From positions 1-36,980 of the forward strand of contig VGXV01000032.1 in assembly GCA_016873165.1 (NCBI GenBank): a DNA stretch of 36,980 bases. The letters run 5' to 3'. The position numbers were made by a program, and so were the translations under genes. Source of the DNA: Planctomycetota bacterium (lineage in GTDB: Bacteria > Planctomycetota > Brocadiia > Brocadiales > Brocadiaceae). Under the pieces are notes generated by a model, which worked only from the letters and a program-made list of their open reading frames with translations, was not told where the DNA came from and made no database searches. Below are positions 1 through 9,254 of this stretch, one piece after another. Positions within the stretch are counted from its first letter, which is position 1; every line of letters begins with the position of its first letter.

Positions 1-174
1 GAGGCATTGCATATTCAAAACCTCAAGGCAAGAAATATCCCTTGGGCTATGACTCTTTAATACCTGATTTCTAAAGAACTCTTTAACTTTTTTTTAAAAA
101 AGCTGGACATAGAATGTCTACCCACACCAATCCCATAAACGGTTACAAAAAATCGGGAATGCACCCAACCTGAT
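1..174. other. Left-edge intergenic region with a solo repeat end
   Basis: No gene is supported here. Positions 142-166 hold one end of a dispersed repeat (core AAAAAATCGGGAATGCACCC) whose other copies form the terminal inverted repeats of the element at 15547-15731 and, in diverged form, of the element at 28777-28968. The matching inverted partner is not in the window, so this is either a solo end or the right end of an element that starts before position 1. The 3' end of the minus-strand gene at 175 lies 9 bases from it. Confidence 0.6.
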
Positions 175-2055
175 TTACCTGGGGTTTTTAAGAAATATCT
201 GCATTATATTGTGAATATACATTATTTTTTGATATACCTGTCCCTGAGTTATTACCCCCGATCCGGCATCAGGCCTATGTTCGTATTCGTGTTCATGCTC
301 ATGAACATGCAGTCCATATACACCAGGCACACCAAGATGTTCTTGAAGAGTTGCAATTTCAGCAAGAACAATTCCCAGTTCATTGTAAATGTCACCGGGG
401 GTCACATTACAAATTTCACAATCGGATACCGCTATTTTCCGGATGTTTGCCCATGCTTGAATCTTTTCAAGGAGAACATATATTTCACGTACGACATGAT
501 GTGCATCATTTAGGGTTTTGTTCTCCTGAAGTAAAGGATTTTGGACCTGCAGGCTTATATTGAGGTGCTTTCCAAGCATCAACAATTCGTCAATAATTTG
601 CAATGCTTTTTTATATACATCATCAATATCGTAGCCCTCGGAACCGATCAAGGCATCCAGGTGGGATGAATTTCGACACATAATGTTACAAACATCGGCA
701 AAACTGACGTTGTCATTGCCGCAATCTACGTCTTCATTCAACACTATGGGCCTTCCATGTTCCATAGTCTGCAAAAGATTAAATTCATCAATAAGTCTCT
801 GAATGATTTCGTAAAGCTCATTGTTGGTCACATTGCTATGAGGATAATCACTAATTGCCGTTGGAAAATAGTTTGCTTTTAGGCGCAGAATGTTTATTTT
901 CTCCATACATTCCAGAGTCTTTTGATACACATGTATGGGCTGTCTGTCATTATTATTATAATGGACAGTTTCGGGGGAGAACGCAATGTTATGAAGTTTA
1001 TGATCAGATTTCAGATAATGAGTTAATTTATTCGCAAGGAGAAAAACGTCCTTCATTCTTTTTTGTAAATTATCGGGATTTTGCTGTATCAAAGGCATGC
1101 TTCCGTCGAATGGCGGCAATGTATCTTGCGCGAGTTTTAACAAAAAGATGACGTCATTTGGAGTCCTGTTTTGTTGTAATTCCGGTAGTTTAACACGATA
1201 TTCCATACCTATACGATACTTTATACGCTGAAGTTCGGAGATAACTGACAGAACGGCATCATACACTTCGTTTGTTTCTATTTTCCGATACGGCAATGCA
1301 GGAACTTCACACGAATCCATCCACAAATTGCGCTCTGCGTTCGCTACCCGTTCCTGTAATACGTATACTTCCCGCAGGATATGATTTGCGTGCCATTTTC
1401 TCGGCGTGTCAAAATCATCTCTTTCTGTTACTTCAGGCATATTTTGTGAGACGCGAAGAAATCTGATATCCTCCAGAGCTCTTTGCGCCATAACATAAAT
1501 ATCGTCAATTGAAAATCCTTCCACACCAAGCACAGGATCAAATGCCCTGGATATTTCTGAAATAAGTTGATAGTTTACGTCTTCTCCTATTGAAACAGTA
1601 TTATCAATGGACGGAATAACAAGATGTGATTTTGCGGTGCCCGTGATAATGCACAATTCTTCAAACAAACGCAAAGATGCATCATATTCTTCTTCTGACG
1701 TAATATCTCCCGAAGGATACATAGGAATCGTAATTTCACCGATACGTTTGATTTTTCTTAATCTGTTGATCTTTTCCAGCACCTCATAACATTTCTGGAG
1801 TACATGACGTGAATCGTGATGTTCTAATAGTTCTACCTTCGGCCAGGGAGTCTCTGTTTTTGACTGCTGTCGTAATTTTTCCACCTCAGATTTGACAAGA
1901 AGAAGCGCCCGATGAACATCGCGGGGAGTTTTTATTTCGTGTGCAAATATTCCTGAACAAAAAAAGAAGATAAAAAATACAGAAATAATGTTTAGCGAAA
2001 AAATGTTTTTGAAAATATTACGAATATTACCGGGAAGTATTGTGCCGTATTGCAT
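175..2055 (-). CDS. Secreted helical repeat protein of unknown function, internally duplicated
   Basis: I do not recognise a family. The 626-residue product has a basic N-terminus and a hydrophobic stretch (about residues 18-37, ending SGIFAHE) that looks like a signal peptide or membrane anchor. The rest is built from about ten helical repeats of the pattern V-Y-x(5)-I-x-E-I-x(2)-L. A larger duplication is visible: residues about 84-310 align with about 375-620 (for example GVEGFSIDDIYVMAQRALED against GSEGYDIDDVYKKALQIIDE, and HILREVYVLQERV against HVVREIYVLLEKI). Near the C-terminus residues 583-593 read HVHEHEHEYEH, a possible metal-binding run. The start at 2055 has no clear Shine-Dalgarno site, but it keeps the signal-like segment. 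A DUF445 gene precedes it by 36 bases. The function is unknown; a periplasmic or surface scaffold is a guess. Confidence 0.8.
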   Translation of the reverse strand: MQYGTILPGNIRNIFKNIFSLNIISVFFIFFFCSGIFAHEIKTPRDVHRALLLVKSEVEKLRQQSKTETPWPKVELLEHHDSRHVLQKCYEVLEKINRLRKIKRIGEITIPMYPSGDITSEEEYDASLRLFEELCIITGTAKSHLVIPSIDNTVSIGEDVNYQLISEISRAFDPVLGVEGFSIDDIYVMAQRALEDIRFLRVSQNMPEVTERDDFDTPRKWHANHILREVYVLQERVANAERNLWMDSCEVPALPYRKIETNEVYDAVLSVISELQRIKYRIGMEYRVKLPELQQNRTPNDVIFLLKLAQDTLPPFDGSMPLIQQNPDNLQKRMKDVFLLANKLTHYLKSDHKLHNIAFSPETVHYNNNDRQPIHVYQKTLECMEKINILRLKANYFPTAISDYPHSNVTNNELYEIIQRLIDEFNLLQTMEHGRPIVLNEDVDCGNDNVSFADVCNIMCRNSSHLDALIGSEGYDIDDVYKKALQIIDELLMLGKHLNISLQVQNPLLQENKTLNDAHHVVREIYVLLEKIQAWANIRKIAVSDCEICNVTPGDIYNELGIVLAEIATLQEHLGVPGVYGLHVHEHEHEYEHRPDAGSGVITQGQVYQKIMYIHNIMQIFLKNPR

Positions 2056-2091
2056 ATATTTTTATTAATAAAAAAGTAAAACTATATTTTG

Positions 2092-2790
2092 TTATAGTAA
2101 AATGGCGCTGAAAAAACCAATTAATGCCCCAAATACCCCTCCCCATACAACAAGCCAGCCCAGGTGTTTTCGTATCATATCCTCAATAATTTCCTTTACA
2201 TGTTGCGGGGATAATTCATTTAATCTGGCATTCACCATCGTATTAATCTTTGCCCTGAAGGAAACAAAGTCTGTTTCTTTCTGCAGCACTGTGGCGATAT
2301 CGATATTTTCTATAATTTCCGTCACCTGTTTTTCCATTTCGCCCTTAAAAGGTTCTCTCAGGGGTTCGAGTGCATTTTTTCCTCCGAATAAATCCAGCAT
2401 GCCGCCAAAGGAGGATTTTTTAACGGTGGAGACAAGTCCCGCAAATACTTTGTCGAAATCTATCTGTTCCATTACAAGTTCGGGTTTAATGGTGTGCGGC
2501 AATGTCTCCTGTGTAACTTTCGCAAAATTCTCTTCCGTGAAAAAATTTTCCATAATCAGTGAACGGATGCCTTCTTTAAACTGCTCAAACCTGAGGGTAA
2601 TTATTCCGGAACCGTAAAAACCTGGGATTTTTTCGAATAACATGTGAATGGCTACCCAGTTTGTCAAAGCCCCGGACAATGCAAAAATACTTGCATAGAC
2701 GAGGGCTGTTTTTCCAAAAAAAGAAGGGCAAAAGTACAAAATAAGAAAGACAATACCGGAAATCAGATTAGTAGCTAAGCTCTTATTCAT
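2092..2790 (-). CDS. DUF445 family membrane protein
   Basis: The 232-residue product starts MNKSLATNLISGIVFLILYF, with N-terminal membrane segments including the family signature region (ALTNWVAIHMLFEKIP, then GSGIITLRFEQFKEGIRSLI), and ends in a C-terminal membrane helix (LGWLVVWGGVFGALIGFFSA). This is the DUF445/YheB-like layout of hydrophobic ends around a soluble helical middle. The role of the family is unknown. I chose the ATG at 2790 rather than an upstream ATG at 2838, because AGAGG lies about 9 bases before it and the 16 extra residues are not family-like. It is probably co-transcribed with the secreted repeat protein downstream. Confidence 0.88.
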   Translation of the reverse strand: MNKSLATNLISGIVFLILYFCPSFFGKTALVYASIFALSGALTNWVAIHMLFEKIPGFYGSGIITLRFEQFKEGIRSLIMENFFTEENFAKVTQETLPHTIKPELVMEQIDFDKVFAGLVSTVKKSSFGGMLDLFGGKNALEPLREPFKGEMEKQVTEIIENIDIATVLQKETDFVSFRAKINTMVNARLNELSPQHVKEIIEDMIRKHLGWLVVWGGVFGALIGFFSAILL

Positions 2791-2838
2791 AAAACAAAAC
2801 CTCTTTTTGATATAATAATCAATTAATAAAAATTCCAA

Positions 2839-3158
2839 ATCAAATCTGTACTATTGCGAAACAGGGTATTTGGCATATTTGTTTATTTTAAAAGAAGATA
2901 TGATATATAATAGCTGTCAAAATGGGAAGGACAAATTACTACAATGGAGTCTGGTTTAAAATGGAGGGTTCAGTGTAATTCTCACAGAAGGCAAAAGAAA
3001 TGAATACCATAGGATACATCGGCACACAACTTGTTGGTTTCACCTGAAATCGTCATTTTGCCCCCTACGTACATGTTCAGGAATTTCAAACTGTTCGTGT
3101 AGTAGCAGGCGCGCCTTGCCACTACGTTGTTAAAAGGTGCCGAATATTTAATTTAACG
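2839..3158. other. Intergenic region with a copy of the GTTAAAAG/AGGAATTT repeat
   Basis: No gene is seen in these 320 bases. Positions 3073-3154 contain ATGTTCAGGAATTTCAAA, an imperfect stem-loop (GTAGT..GGCGCGCC..ACTAC, 3101-3126) and then GTTAAAAGGTGCCGAAT with an AT-rich tail. The same outer parts, in the same order around a different hairpin, occur at 11543-11700, so this is a dispersed repeat. It ends next to the stop codon of the signalling gene at 3159, and its stem-loop could serve as that gene's transcription end. Confidence 0.55.
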
Positions 3159-5990
3159 TCATTTTGAACCAAATTCGTTGATGAAAAACTTTTTGTCGAT
3201 TTCCATCGGCTTTCCGATGTGATACCCTTGCGCAAAATCTACCCCTATTTTCTTTAATAGTTGAATCGTATCATTACACCCTACGTATTCCGCAATGGTC
3301 TTTTTTCCCAACCATCGGGCAATTTCCACCATTGCTTTTACAAGGTGCTGATCTACAGGATTATTTGGCAGATCGCGGATGAAACTCCCATCTATTTTCA
3401 TGTAATCTACTTCCAGGTGTTTAAGATTGCTTAAAGAGGAAAAACCGCTTCCAAAATCATCGATTGCAAAACGGCATCCGATTCCTTTCAGCATTTTGAT
3501 AAAATTCTGTGCGTCAACTATGCTTTCAACAGCAGCCGTTTCGGTAATTTCCAGCACTAAACAGCCGGGATCGATAGATAATTTTGTTATCTCATTTTTT
3601 ATGATGTTCAGCAATTCTAAATTGGAGAGCGCCTTCCCGGAAATATTGACTTCCAAAAATAACCCCTTTTTGTCAAATTCATATTCGGCAATAAGTTGAA
3701 TTGCCTTGCAAATAACCCATTTGTCAATGTCGCTGATAAGTCCGAAGCGTTCCGCTACATGAATAAAATTATCCGGCAAAACAAGCTCGCCGTCTTCATT
3801 TTGCATACGCAATAATGCCTCATAACTTCCGATATTGTTATTCTTGATGCTCATTATCGGCTGCAAATGCAAGACAAATTGATTCGTTTTTATGGCGTCT
3901 CTGATACGCCTCTCCCAGGTAAGACGTGTTTCCACTTTTATTTTATGTTCGGGGGTAAAAATACGGGCGCAATTTTTCCCATCTTCCTTTGCCATATACA
4001 TTGCAAGATCAGCGGAAACGAGTAATTTATCCGCATCGGTGCCATGTTCAGGGAATAATACAATACCAATGCTGATGCCAACGGGGTGAGTTTCATCGTC
4101 CATAAGCATTTTTTCACGAACCAGTTCAATTATGTGCCTTGCTATTTCCATTGCCTTTTCAGCATTTGTGTGCGGCAATAATATCGCGAATTCATCTCCG
4201 CCAAATCTTGCCAATATATCTGTTTCCCTCATTCTCTGGCGTAATAAAACTGCAAATTTTTTCAGGAGTTCGTCGCCCTTTTGATGCCCGAGAGTATCAT
4301 TGACATATTTGAAATTATCAAGATCAAGAAATAAAAGAGCGCCCTTTATTCCGTATCTGAGGGATTGCGCCAGCATGGTATTCAGTTCTTCCCGGAATCG
4401 CCGGCGATTAAACAGGTTGGTAAGCGGGTCGTTATTTGCAAGATAGAGGAGTCTCGATTCGAAATTTTTTCGTTCCGTAATATCTTCTTTGATCGCGACA
4501 AAATGAGTGATAGTGCCTTTATTGTTTTTTATCGGAGATATGGAAACATGTTCCCAGAAAAAGGTGCCGTCTTTTCTTTTATTGTGAAAATCGCCTCTCC
4601 ATTCCTTGCCGGAGTTGATTGTCTCCCACAATTCCTTATATGATTCGGAAGGAACTTCGCCGGATTTCAATATTCTCGGATTCTTTCTAATAACCTCTTC
4701 CAACGAATATCCGGTATTTTTTGTAAAGCTTGGATTTACATACTCGATATCACCGTTATTATCGGTAATAACAATAGAACTCGGACTCTGGTTTATTGCC
4801 TGAGATAATTTACTATACTGCTCTTCCGCGTTTTTTCGCATCATAAACTGGCCTATTTGTTTGCCTATGGCATCCATCATATTCAGCAAATCATCATCCG
4901 GCGGTTGTATTTTATGGCTAAAAAAATCAATTACGCCAAGGCGCTTGCCCGCATTCAAAACGGGAAACCCGAATGCGCCGTGCAACCCTTCTTTTGCGGC
5001 TATTAATGCTCGGGGAAAATTTGTGTCTTTTGTGACATCGGGGATCCACGCGGATTTTTTAGTCTCCCAAATGCGGCCGGGAAGACCAATACCCGGGGTA
5101 AACAAAATATTTTTCGTAGATTCCAGGAATTCGTTGAATTGACGTGTTGGCACATGCCATAATGCCGTACAGCTTAATGCATTTACAAATGTATTGTATT
5201 CCCAAATTTCCCCGAAATCCCATCCCAGCGCTTCACAAATTGATTCAAGAATTTTTGGCATAGCTTCCGCGAGGGTATCAGCCTCTGACAAGATTCTGGT
5301 AACGGAATGTTGTGCTTTTAGCCTTCGTTCGGCATGTTTGCGTGCGGTGATATCCTCTTTAATTGCCAAAAAATGGGTAATAATACCCTCATCATTTTTT
5401 ACAGGAGAAATTGAGGCATATTCCCAATAGGATTCTCCATTTTTTTTCTTATTATGAAACTCACCCTTCCATTCTCCACCGGAAGTAATAGTTTTCCATA
5501 ACTGTTGATAGGTTTCTTTAGGCATATCCCCTGCCTTAAGAAAACGAGGATTTTTCCCAATACTTTCTTCAGCAGAGTAACCTGTGACCTGACAAAATTT
5601 TGGATTTACATATTCTATAGCGCCATCCTTATCAGTGATTGTAATGATATTAGAACTTTGGTTAAAGGCGAAAGCGAGTTTACTCAGATCATTTGCCGTC
5701 CGTGGGTTTCCTTTTTCCGTTCTTTGGAGGGCGCTGCTATAGGACATGAGGATTTCCAAAAAGGGAACTGCGAAGTCTGTTTCCCGTTTTATCGCCCCAT
5801 TGTTTGAATATTCGTGAGTGACAGTATGCACTGCATTTTCATGTATATTTTTTAACTCTTCGGGAGAAATGCTTGATTGTGCGAAATCACGCCCTAACTC
5901 TTCCGCAATGCTTCGCTGAAATGCCTCATGATCATCAACATAGCGTTTGAGCAATTCTGTGTATTTTTCTTTTAAAATTTCTATAACCAT
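3159..5990 (-). CDS. PAS-GAF-PAS-GGDEF-EAL cyclic-di-GMP signalling protein
   Basis: A 943-residue cytoplasmic protein without membrane segments. Residues 1-90 are helical and resemble the RsbU N-terminal type domain (inference). Domain order: PAS (about 100-218), GAF (225-388), a second PAS (393-510) nearly identical to the first, GGDEF (515-685), EAL (690-940). The cyclase motif GGDEF is intact at about 598-602, with the inhibitory RxxD (RETD) five residues before it. The EAL half keeps EALLR, EVNIS, LEITET, DDFGSG, MKIDGSF and the late AQGY, so phosphodiesterase activity is likely, but the usual ExVE reads EYVG. The protein could make and/or break c-di-GMP under control of PAS/GAF ligands. 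TTG at 5993 precedes the chosen ATG; a good promoter lies at 6047-6075. Confidence 0.93.
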   Translation of the reverse strand: MVIEILKEKYTELLKRYVDDHEAFQRSIAEELGRDFAQSSISPEELKNIHENAVHTVTHEYSNNGAIKRETDFAVPFLEILMSYSSALQRTEKGNPRTANDLSKLAFAFNQSSNIITITDKDGAIEYVNPKFCQVTGYSAEESIGKNPRFLKAGDMPKETYQQLWKTITSGGEWKGEFHNKKKNGESYWEYASISPVKNDEGIITHFLAIKEDITARKHAERRLKAQHSVTRILSEADTLAEAMPKILESICEALGWDFGEIWEYNTFVNALSCTALWHVPTRQFNEFLESTKNILFTPGIGLPGRIWETKKSAWIPDVTKDTNFPRALIAAKEGLHGAFGFPVLNAGKRLGVIDFFSHKIQPPDDDLLNMMDAIGKQIGQFMMRKNAEEQYSKLSQAINQSPSSIVITDNNGDIEYVNPSFTKNTGYSLEEVIRKNPRILKSGEVPSESYKELWETINSGKEWRGDFHNKRKDGTFFWEHVSISPIKNNKGTITHFVAIKEDITERKNFESRLLYLANNDPLTNLFNRRRFREELNTMLAQSLRYGIKGALLFLDLDNFKYVNDTLGHQKGDELLKKFAVLLRQRMRETDILARFGGDEFAILLPHTNAEKAMEIARHIIELVREKMLMDDETHPVGISIGIVLFPEHGTDADKLLVSADLAMYMAKEDGKNCARIFTPEHKIKVETRLTWERRIRDAIKTNQFVLHLQPIMSIKNNNIGSYEALLRMQNEDGELVLPDNFIHVAERFGLISDIDKWVICKAIQLIAEYEFDKKGLFLEVNISGKALSNLELLNIIKNEITKLSIDPGCLVLEITETAAVESIVDAQNFIKMLKGIGCRFAIDDFGSGFSSLSNLKHLEVDYMKIDGSFIRDLPNNPVDQHLVKAMVEIARWLGKKTIAEYVGCNDTIQLLKKIGVDFAQGYHIGKPMEIDKKFFINEFGSK

Positions 5991-5993
5991 CAA

Positions 5994-6336
5994 GATAGCG
6001 CTACCGGGAGAATAAAAATATTTGGATAATAAATCTAGATATTTAAATTATAAGTAGATAATGATATTTTGTAAATAGCCGATTTTGTGAAAGCTTCATC
6101 AGGATAAAATTAATCCGGATCTCATGATATAATAGTTATCGGCAAATAGAGAATTTTCATGATGTTTACTTCTCTATTCTTCATTAATGAACTCTCTACT
6201 GTATCCAATATTATCTGGCAATACACCATGAGATATATTATAAATGAATAGGTTTAAAGAATTATCAAATTTGCAGGGATTCTAAAGAAATTGTTGCGAC
6301 ACATATTGGTAAAATTCAATAGAGGAAAAAGATTCG
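5994..6336. other. Divergent intergenic region
   Basis: AT-rich region between divergent genes. It contains the minus-strand promoter at 6047-6075. On the plus strand there is an extended -10 (TGATATAAT, 6125-6133) that could serve the LOG gene, with a leader of about 200 bases. No gene, RNA structure or repeat is evident. Confidence 0.5.
6047..6075 (-). promoter_or_regulatory. Sigma70-type promoter of the GGDEF/EAL gene
   Basis: Read on the minus strand: TTTACA, 17 bases, TATAAT. It lies about 55 bases upstream of the ATG at 5990, with nothing between. Confidence 0.7.
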
Positions 6337-7059
6337 ATGCCAAAGAAAAACAAACAAGGTGCAAAGAAAAGCCACAGAAAAGTAAAAATAACCCCTGATC
6401 ATAGAATTACCAATGTTATTGAGAATCATGATGAGGAGATTTCTTCCTGGCGTCTTTTTAAAATTATCGGCGAGTTTGTGAATGGATATGAATTTTTAAA
6501 AAAATATGAACTTGCCGCAAGCATATTTGGAACCTCACGTCTCGGTTTTAACGACCAGGTATACAAAGACGCTCAGAAATTAGGTTATAAATTGGCAATG
6601 GCAGGCTTTGCAGTAATTACCGGCGGAGGGCCGGGAGTGATGGAAGCCGCGAATAAAGGAGCCTTTGAAGCCGGAGGAAAATCGGTGGGCATAAATATAA
6701 AACTTCCGCACGAACAGGAAACAAACAAATATGTTCAGGAATCCATCGAATTTAATTATTTTTTTGTGCGCAAGTTGATGCTGTCTTTCGCTTCCGAGGT
6801 ATATATATTTTTCCCGGGCGGATACGGAACACTTGATGAATTATTCGAAATGATCACTCTTGTTCAAACAAAAAAAAGCAAGCCCGTTCCTATCATTTTA
6901 GTAAATAAAAATTTCTGGAAACCGCTTTTGGACTGGATCGAAAATCAGATATTTAAGGAAAATCACGCAATATGCAAAAAAGATCTGGATATATTCCACC
7001 TGGTTGACACCGCAGACGACGCGTTTCTTTTAGTGAAAAAACTTATTGGTGTTAAGTGA
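6337..7059 (+). CDS. LOG family protein (cytokinin riboside 5'-monophosphate phosphoribohydrolase-like)
   Basis: The 240-residue product has a basic, probably disordered head (residues 1-25) and then the Rossmann-like LOG/'lysine decarboxylase' fold. Signature motifs are GGGPGVMEAANKGA at about 97-110, RK at 145-146 and PGGYGTLDE at about 160-168. These form the nucleotide monophosphate site of enzymes that release a base from a nucleoside 5'-monophosphate. In bacteria such proteins are often annotated TIGR00730, and their natural substrate may be AMP-like nucleotides. GAGG lies about 13 bases before the ATG. It stands alone between the signalling gene and the cassette cluster and is followed by an inverted repeat with a T-run at 7087-7129. 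Confidence 0.93.
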   Translation: MPKKNKQGAKKSHRKVKITPDHRITNVIENHDEEISSWRLFKIIGEFVNGYEFLKKYELAASIFGTSRLGFNDQVYKDAQKLGYKLAMAGFAVITGGGPGVMEAANKGAFEAGGKSVGINIKLPHEQETNKYVQESIEFNYFFVRKLMLSFASEVYIFFPGGYGTLDELFEMITLVQTKKSKPVPIILVNKNFWKPLLDWIENQIFKENHAICKKDLDIFHLVDTADDAFLLVKKLIGVK

Positions 7060-7085
7060 TAATGAAAGGCTAATTCTCATAATTT

Positions 7086-7129
7086 TACGGCTAACGTGTC
7101 AGTCCGGAACGCATTGTTAGCCGTTTTTA
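7086..7129. other. Short attC-like site, also a plus-strand terminator-like hairpin
   Basis: Perfect 9-bp inverted repeat ACGGCTAAC (7087-7095) / GTTAGCCGT (7116-7124), followed on the plus strand by TTTTT. Read on the minus strand it is GGCTAACAATGCG..GTTAGCC: both integron core boxes, with the stop codon of the minus-strand gene (7117-7119) inside the first box, as in cassettes. At about 35 bases it is too short for a full attC, so it may be a deleted attC or simply the LOG-gene terminator. Confidence 0.5.
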
Positions 7130-7563
7130 CTCCAATATTCACCAGATTTCTGATAAAGATATGCTAATAGTTCCTCTACCTTTGAATAATTCTCTTTCAG
7201 TTCTTGCTCTTTTTTTAATAAAGGATGGCTACCTACAAATTGATACAAATAGTCCAATGCTACCGATACTCTGTCCATAAACTCAAAATAGTGACCGGAG
7301 TTTATATCAATAACTGATTCATCCTCCACCAATACCTCTTTTCCATTTTCTATTTTTTCTTCTAATGCAGGTTCTCTAAATGCTCGTAAAAAATATCGAA
7401 TATCTTCTCTTAATTCCGCTAATGTAATACCGGAAGGTTTTACTGATTCTTTCGTCCAACCTTCTATTTGACCATTTTTATCATAATATACTTCGTGTAT
7501 TTCATATATACACTCATTGGTTTCTTTTATCAATTTACGTATTACTCGATAGTTCCATGTCAT
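7117..7563 (-). CDS. Hypothetical cassette protein (TWNYRVI-type)
   Basis: A 148-residue soluble acidic protein starting MTWNYRVIRKLIKETNECIY, then EIHEVYYDKNGQIEGWTKES. This is a small conserved type that I recognise only as a widespread hypothetical. The start is well supported: AGAGGAAAGG precedes the ATG, and only 14 bases separate the attC core GTTATAT (7578-7584) from the ATG, the compact leader typical of integron gene cassettes. The stop codon lies in the attC-like site at 7086-7129. So gene plus following site form one cassette (about 7120-7583). Function unknown. Confidence 0.75.
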   Translation of the reverse strand: MTWNYRVIRKLIKETNECIYEIHEVYYDKNGQIEGWTKESVKPSGITLAELREDIRYFLRAFREPALEEKIENGKEVLVEDESVIDINSGHYFEFMDRVSVALDYLYQFVGSHPLLKKEQELKENYSKVEELLAYLYQKSGEYWSKNG

Positions 7564-7577
7564 GGCCTTTCCTCTTT

Positions 7578-7637
7578 ATATAACATCGCTAATTAGCCGC
7601 GCGGTTTTTTTGCGTCGGATGAATTAGCCTTGTTCAA
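7578..7637 (-). other. attC site (integron cassette recombination site)
   Basis: On the minus strand it starts TTGAACA and ends GTTATAT. It folds as AACA/TGTT, GCTAAT/ATTAGC and CCG-a-CGC/GCGCGG around the spacer AAAAAAACC, with one unpaired A in the inner arm. This is the paired-arm, extrahelical-base structure of attC sites. The gene at 7593 ends inside it. The central GCAAAAAAACCGC is shared with the attC at 33185-33247. Confidence 0.8.
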
Positions 7638-8357
7638 TTTATATCCATAAATTTGATTCAATAATTCGGGTTCTTTTGTAGACAGGCCATCTACAACCTC
7701 GAATCGGCTGAAGAAAGTTGCGATATCGTTCATTCCCTCCGACTCGATGTAGGATTGTACCAATGCAAGCGCACTATCGAAGACATTCTTAAGAGCAGGC
7801 AGGATTGTAACGTAATCATTCCAATCGAAACCTGCAATTTTCAGCCCAATTCCAAATTTAGATACTCGTGGAGCCTTGGCAGATAAATCGCAATGGGCAT
7901 ACAATTGGTCTCGATCACGGATGACCTTTTCATGTATTTCTTTAGGAGAAGGAGTGCCAACGTCATCTTCAAGACGAAATTTTAACCCCAGTCGTCCATA
8001 GCTGTATTTGAATGGTCGGGAGTAACAGGTAAACGCATCTCTTAATAAGGGCATTCGAATGAGTGGGTCATTGCTTTGGCGGTCGATTAGGAGCAACAGT
8101 GATTGTTTGGCATCCTCAAGACTTACTGAGGCAAAATGCACGTAGAGTGAAAATCTCTCCTCCTCTTTCATGAATTTCAACCAATGATTGAGGGCCTCTG
8201 CATAATCGGCATTGCCCTTACAATATTCCAGTGCGGACAATGGCCCTCTTTTATTCCAGCCTTTATCTTTTGCGGTGGCTCTTGTGTGCTCAACAAACTG
8301 ATGAACATGATACCTCCAGTTTGTATTTATTCGGTACCGAACTAAATGGTCAACCAT
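7593..8357 (-). CDS. Hypothetical cassette protein with HEPN-like R-x5-H motif
   Basis: A 254-residue soluble protein, family not recognised. Two stretches suggest a helical HEPN-like protein: many amphipathic helices, and residues around 149-163 reading KVIRDRDQLYAHCDL, where RDQLYAH fits the R-x(4-6)-H catalytic motif of HEPN ribonucleases. That is inference from one motif. The C-terminus (NSSDAKKPRG) is read from attC sequence and its TAA is inside the site at 7578-7637, typical of a cassette gene. The ATG at 8357 is preceded by GGGGTAG only a few bases upstream. If it is a cassette, the upstream site is the hairpin region at 8391-8460. Confidence 0.7.
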   Translation of the reverse strand: MVDHLVRYRINTNWRYHVHQFVEHTRATAKDKGWNKRGPLSALEYCKGNADYAEALNHWLKFMKEEERFSLYVHFASVSLEDAKQSLLLLIDRQSNDPLIRMPLLRDAFTCYSRPFKYSYGRLGLKFRLEDDVGTPSPKEIHEKVIRDRDQLYAHCDLSAKAPRVSKFGIGLKIAGFDWNDYVTILPALKNVFDSALALVQSYIESEGMNDIATFFSRFEVVDGLSTKEPELLNQIYGYKLNKANSSDAKKPRG

Positions 8358-8390
8358 AGACTACCCCTTGAGTAACCCCGTAATTGATAA

Positions 8391-8460
8391 ATCGAACGCT
8401 TGTCTTCACAGGATTTGGTGGAGCGCCAGCATAACTAAAATCCTGTGCAAAACATTGCTA
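8391..8460 (-). other. Degenerate attC-like hairpin between cassettes
   Basis: Perfect 10-bp arms CACAGGATTT (8407-8416) / AAATCCTGTG (8438-8447) enclose a 21-base loop. On the minus strand the site ends in AAGCGTTCGAT, close to the AGGCGTT end of attC sites, and it sits exactly between two minus-strand cassette genes. The core boxes are poor, so the call rests on position and the stem. Confidence 0.45.
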
Positions 8461-8480
8461 GAATTTTTACAATATTTTTA

Positions 8481-9058
<578 letters not shown>

Positions 9059-9254
9059 ATAATAACATTTTTTTTTGATTTATAGATTACAGTGATAAAG
9101 TTGTTTGGAGGACAAAGTCCCCTTCGCACCGTGTTCTTCCCGGCGCGCGCAAAGCCTCAGAAACATTTATTTTTACTTTTATTCTATAAATTTTCAGAAT
9201 ACTACCATAAATTTAAAACGGAAATCAATATAAACAAGCATATTTAAAATTGCA

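Noticed and set aside
211-563. Plus-strand open frames opposite the secreted repeat protein
   Set aside because: They lie within the minus-strand gene, have no ribosome sites and read as low-complexity, cysteine- and phenylalanine-rich sequence.
7086-7129. Confident full attC call at the end of the left cluster
   Set aside because: Only about 35 bases between the boxes and no inner arms; kept as attC-like or terminator only.
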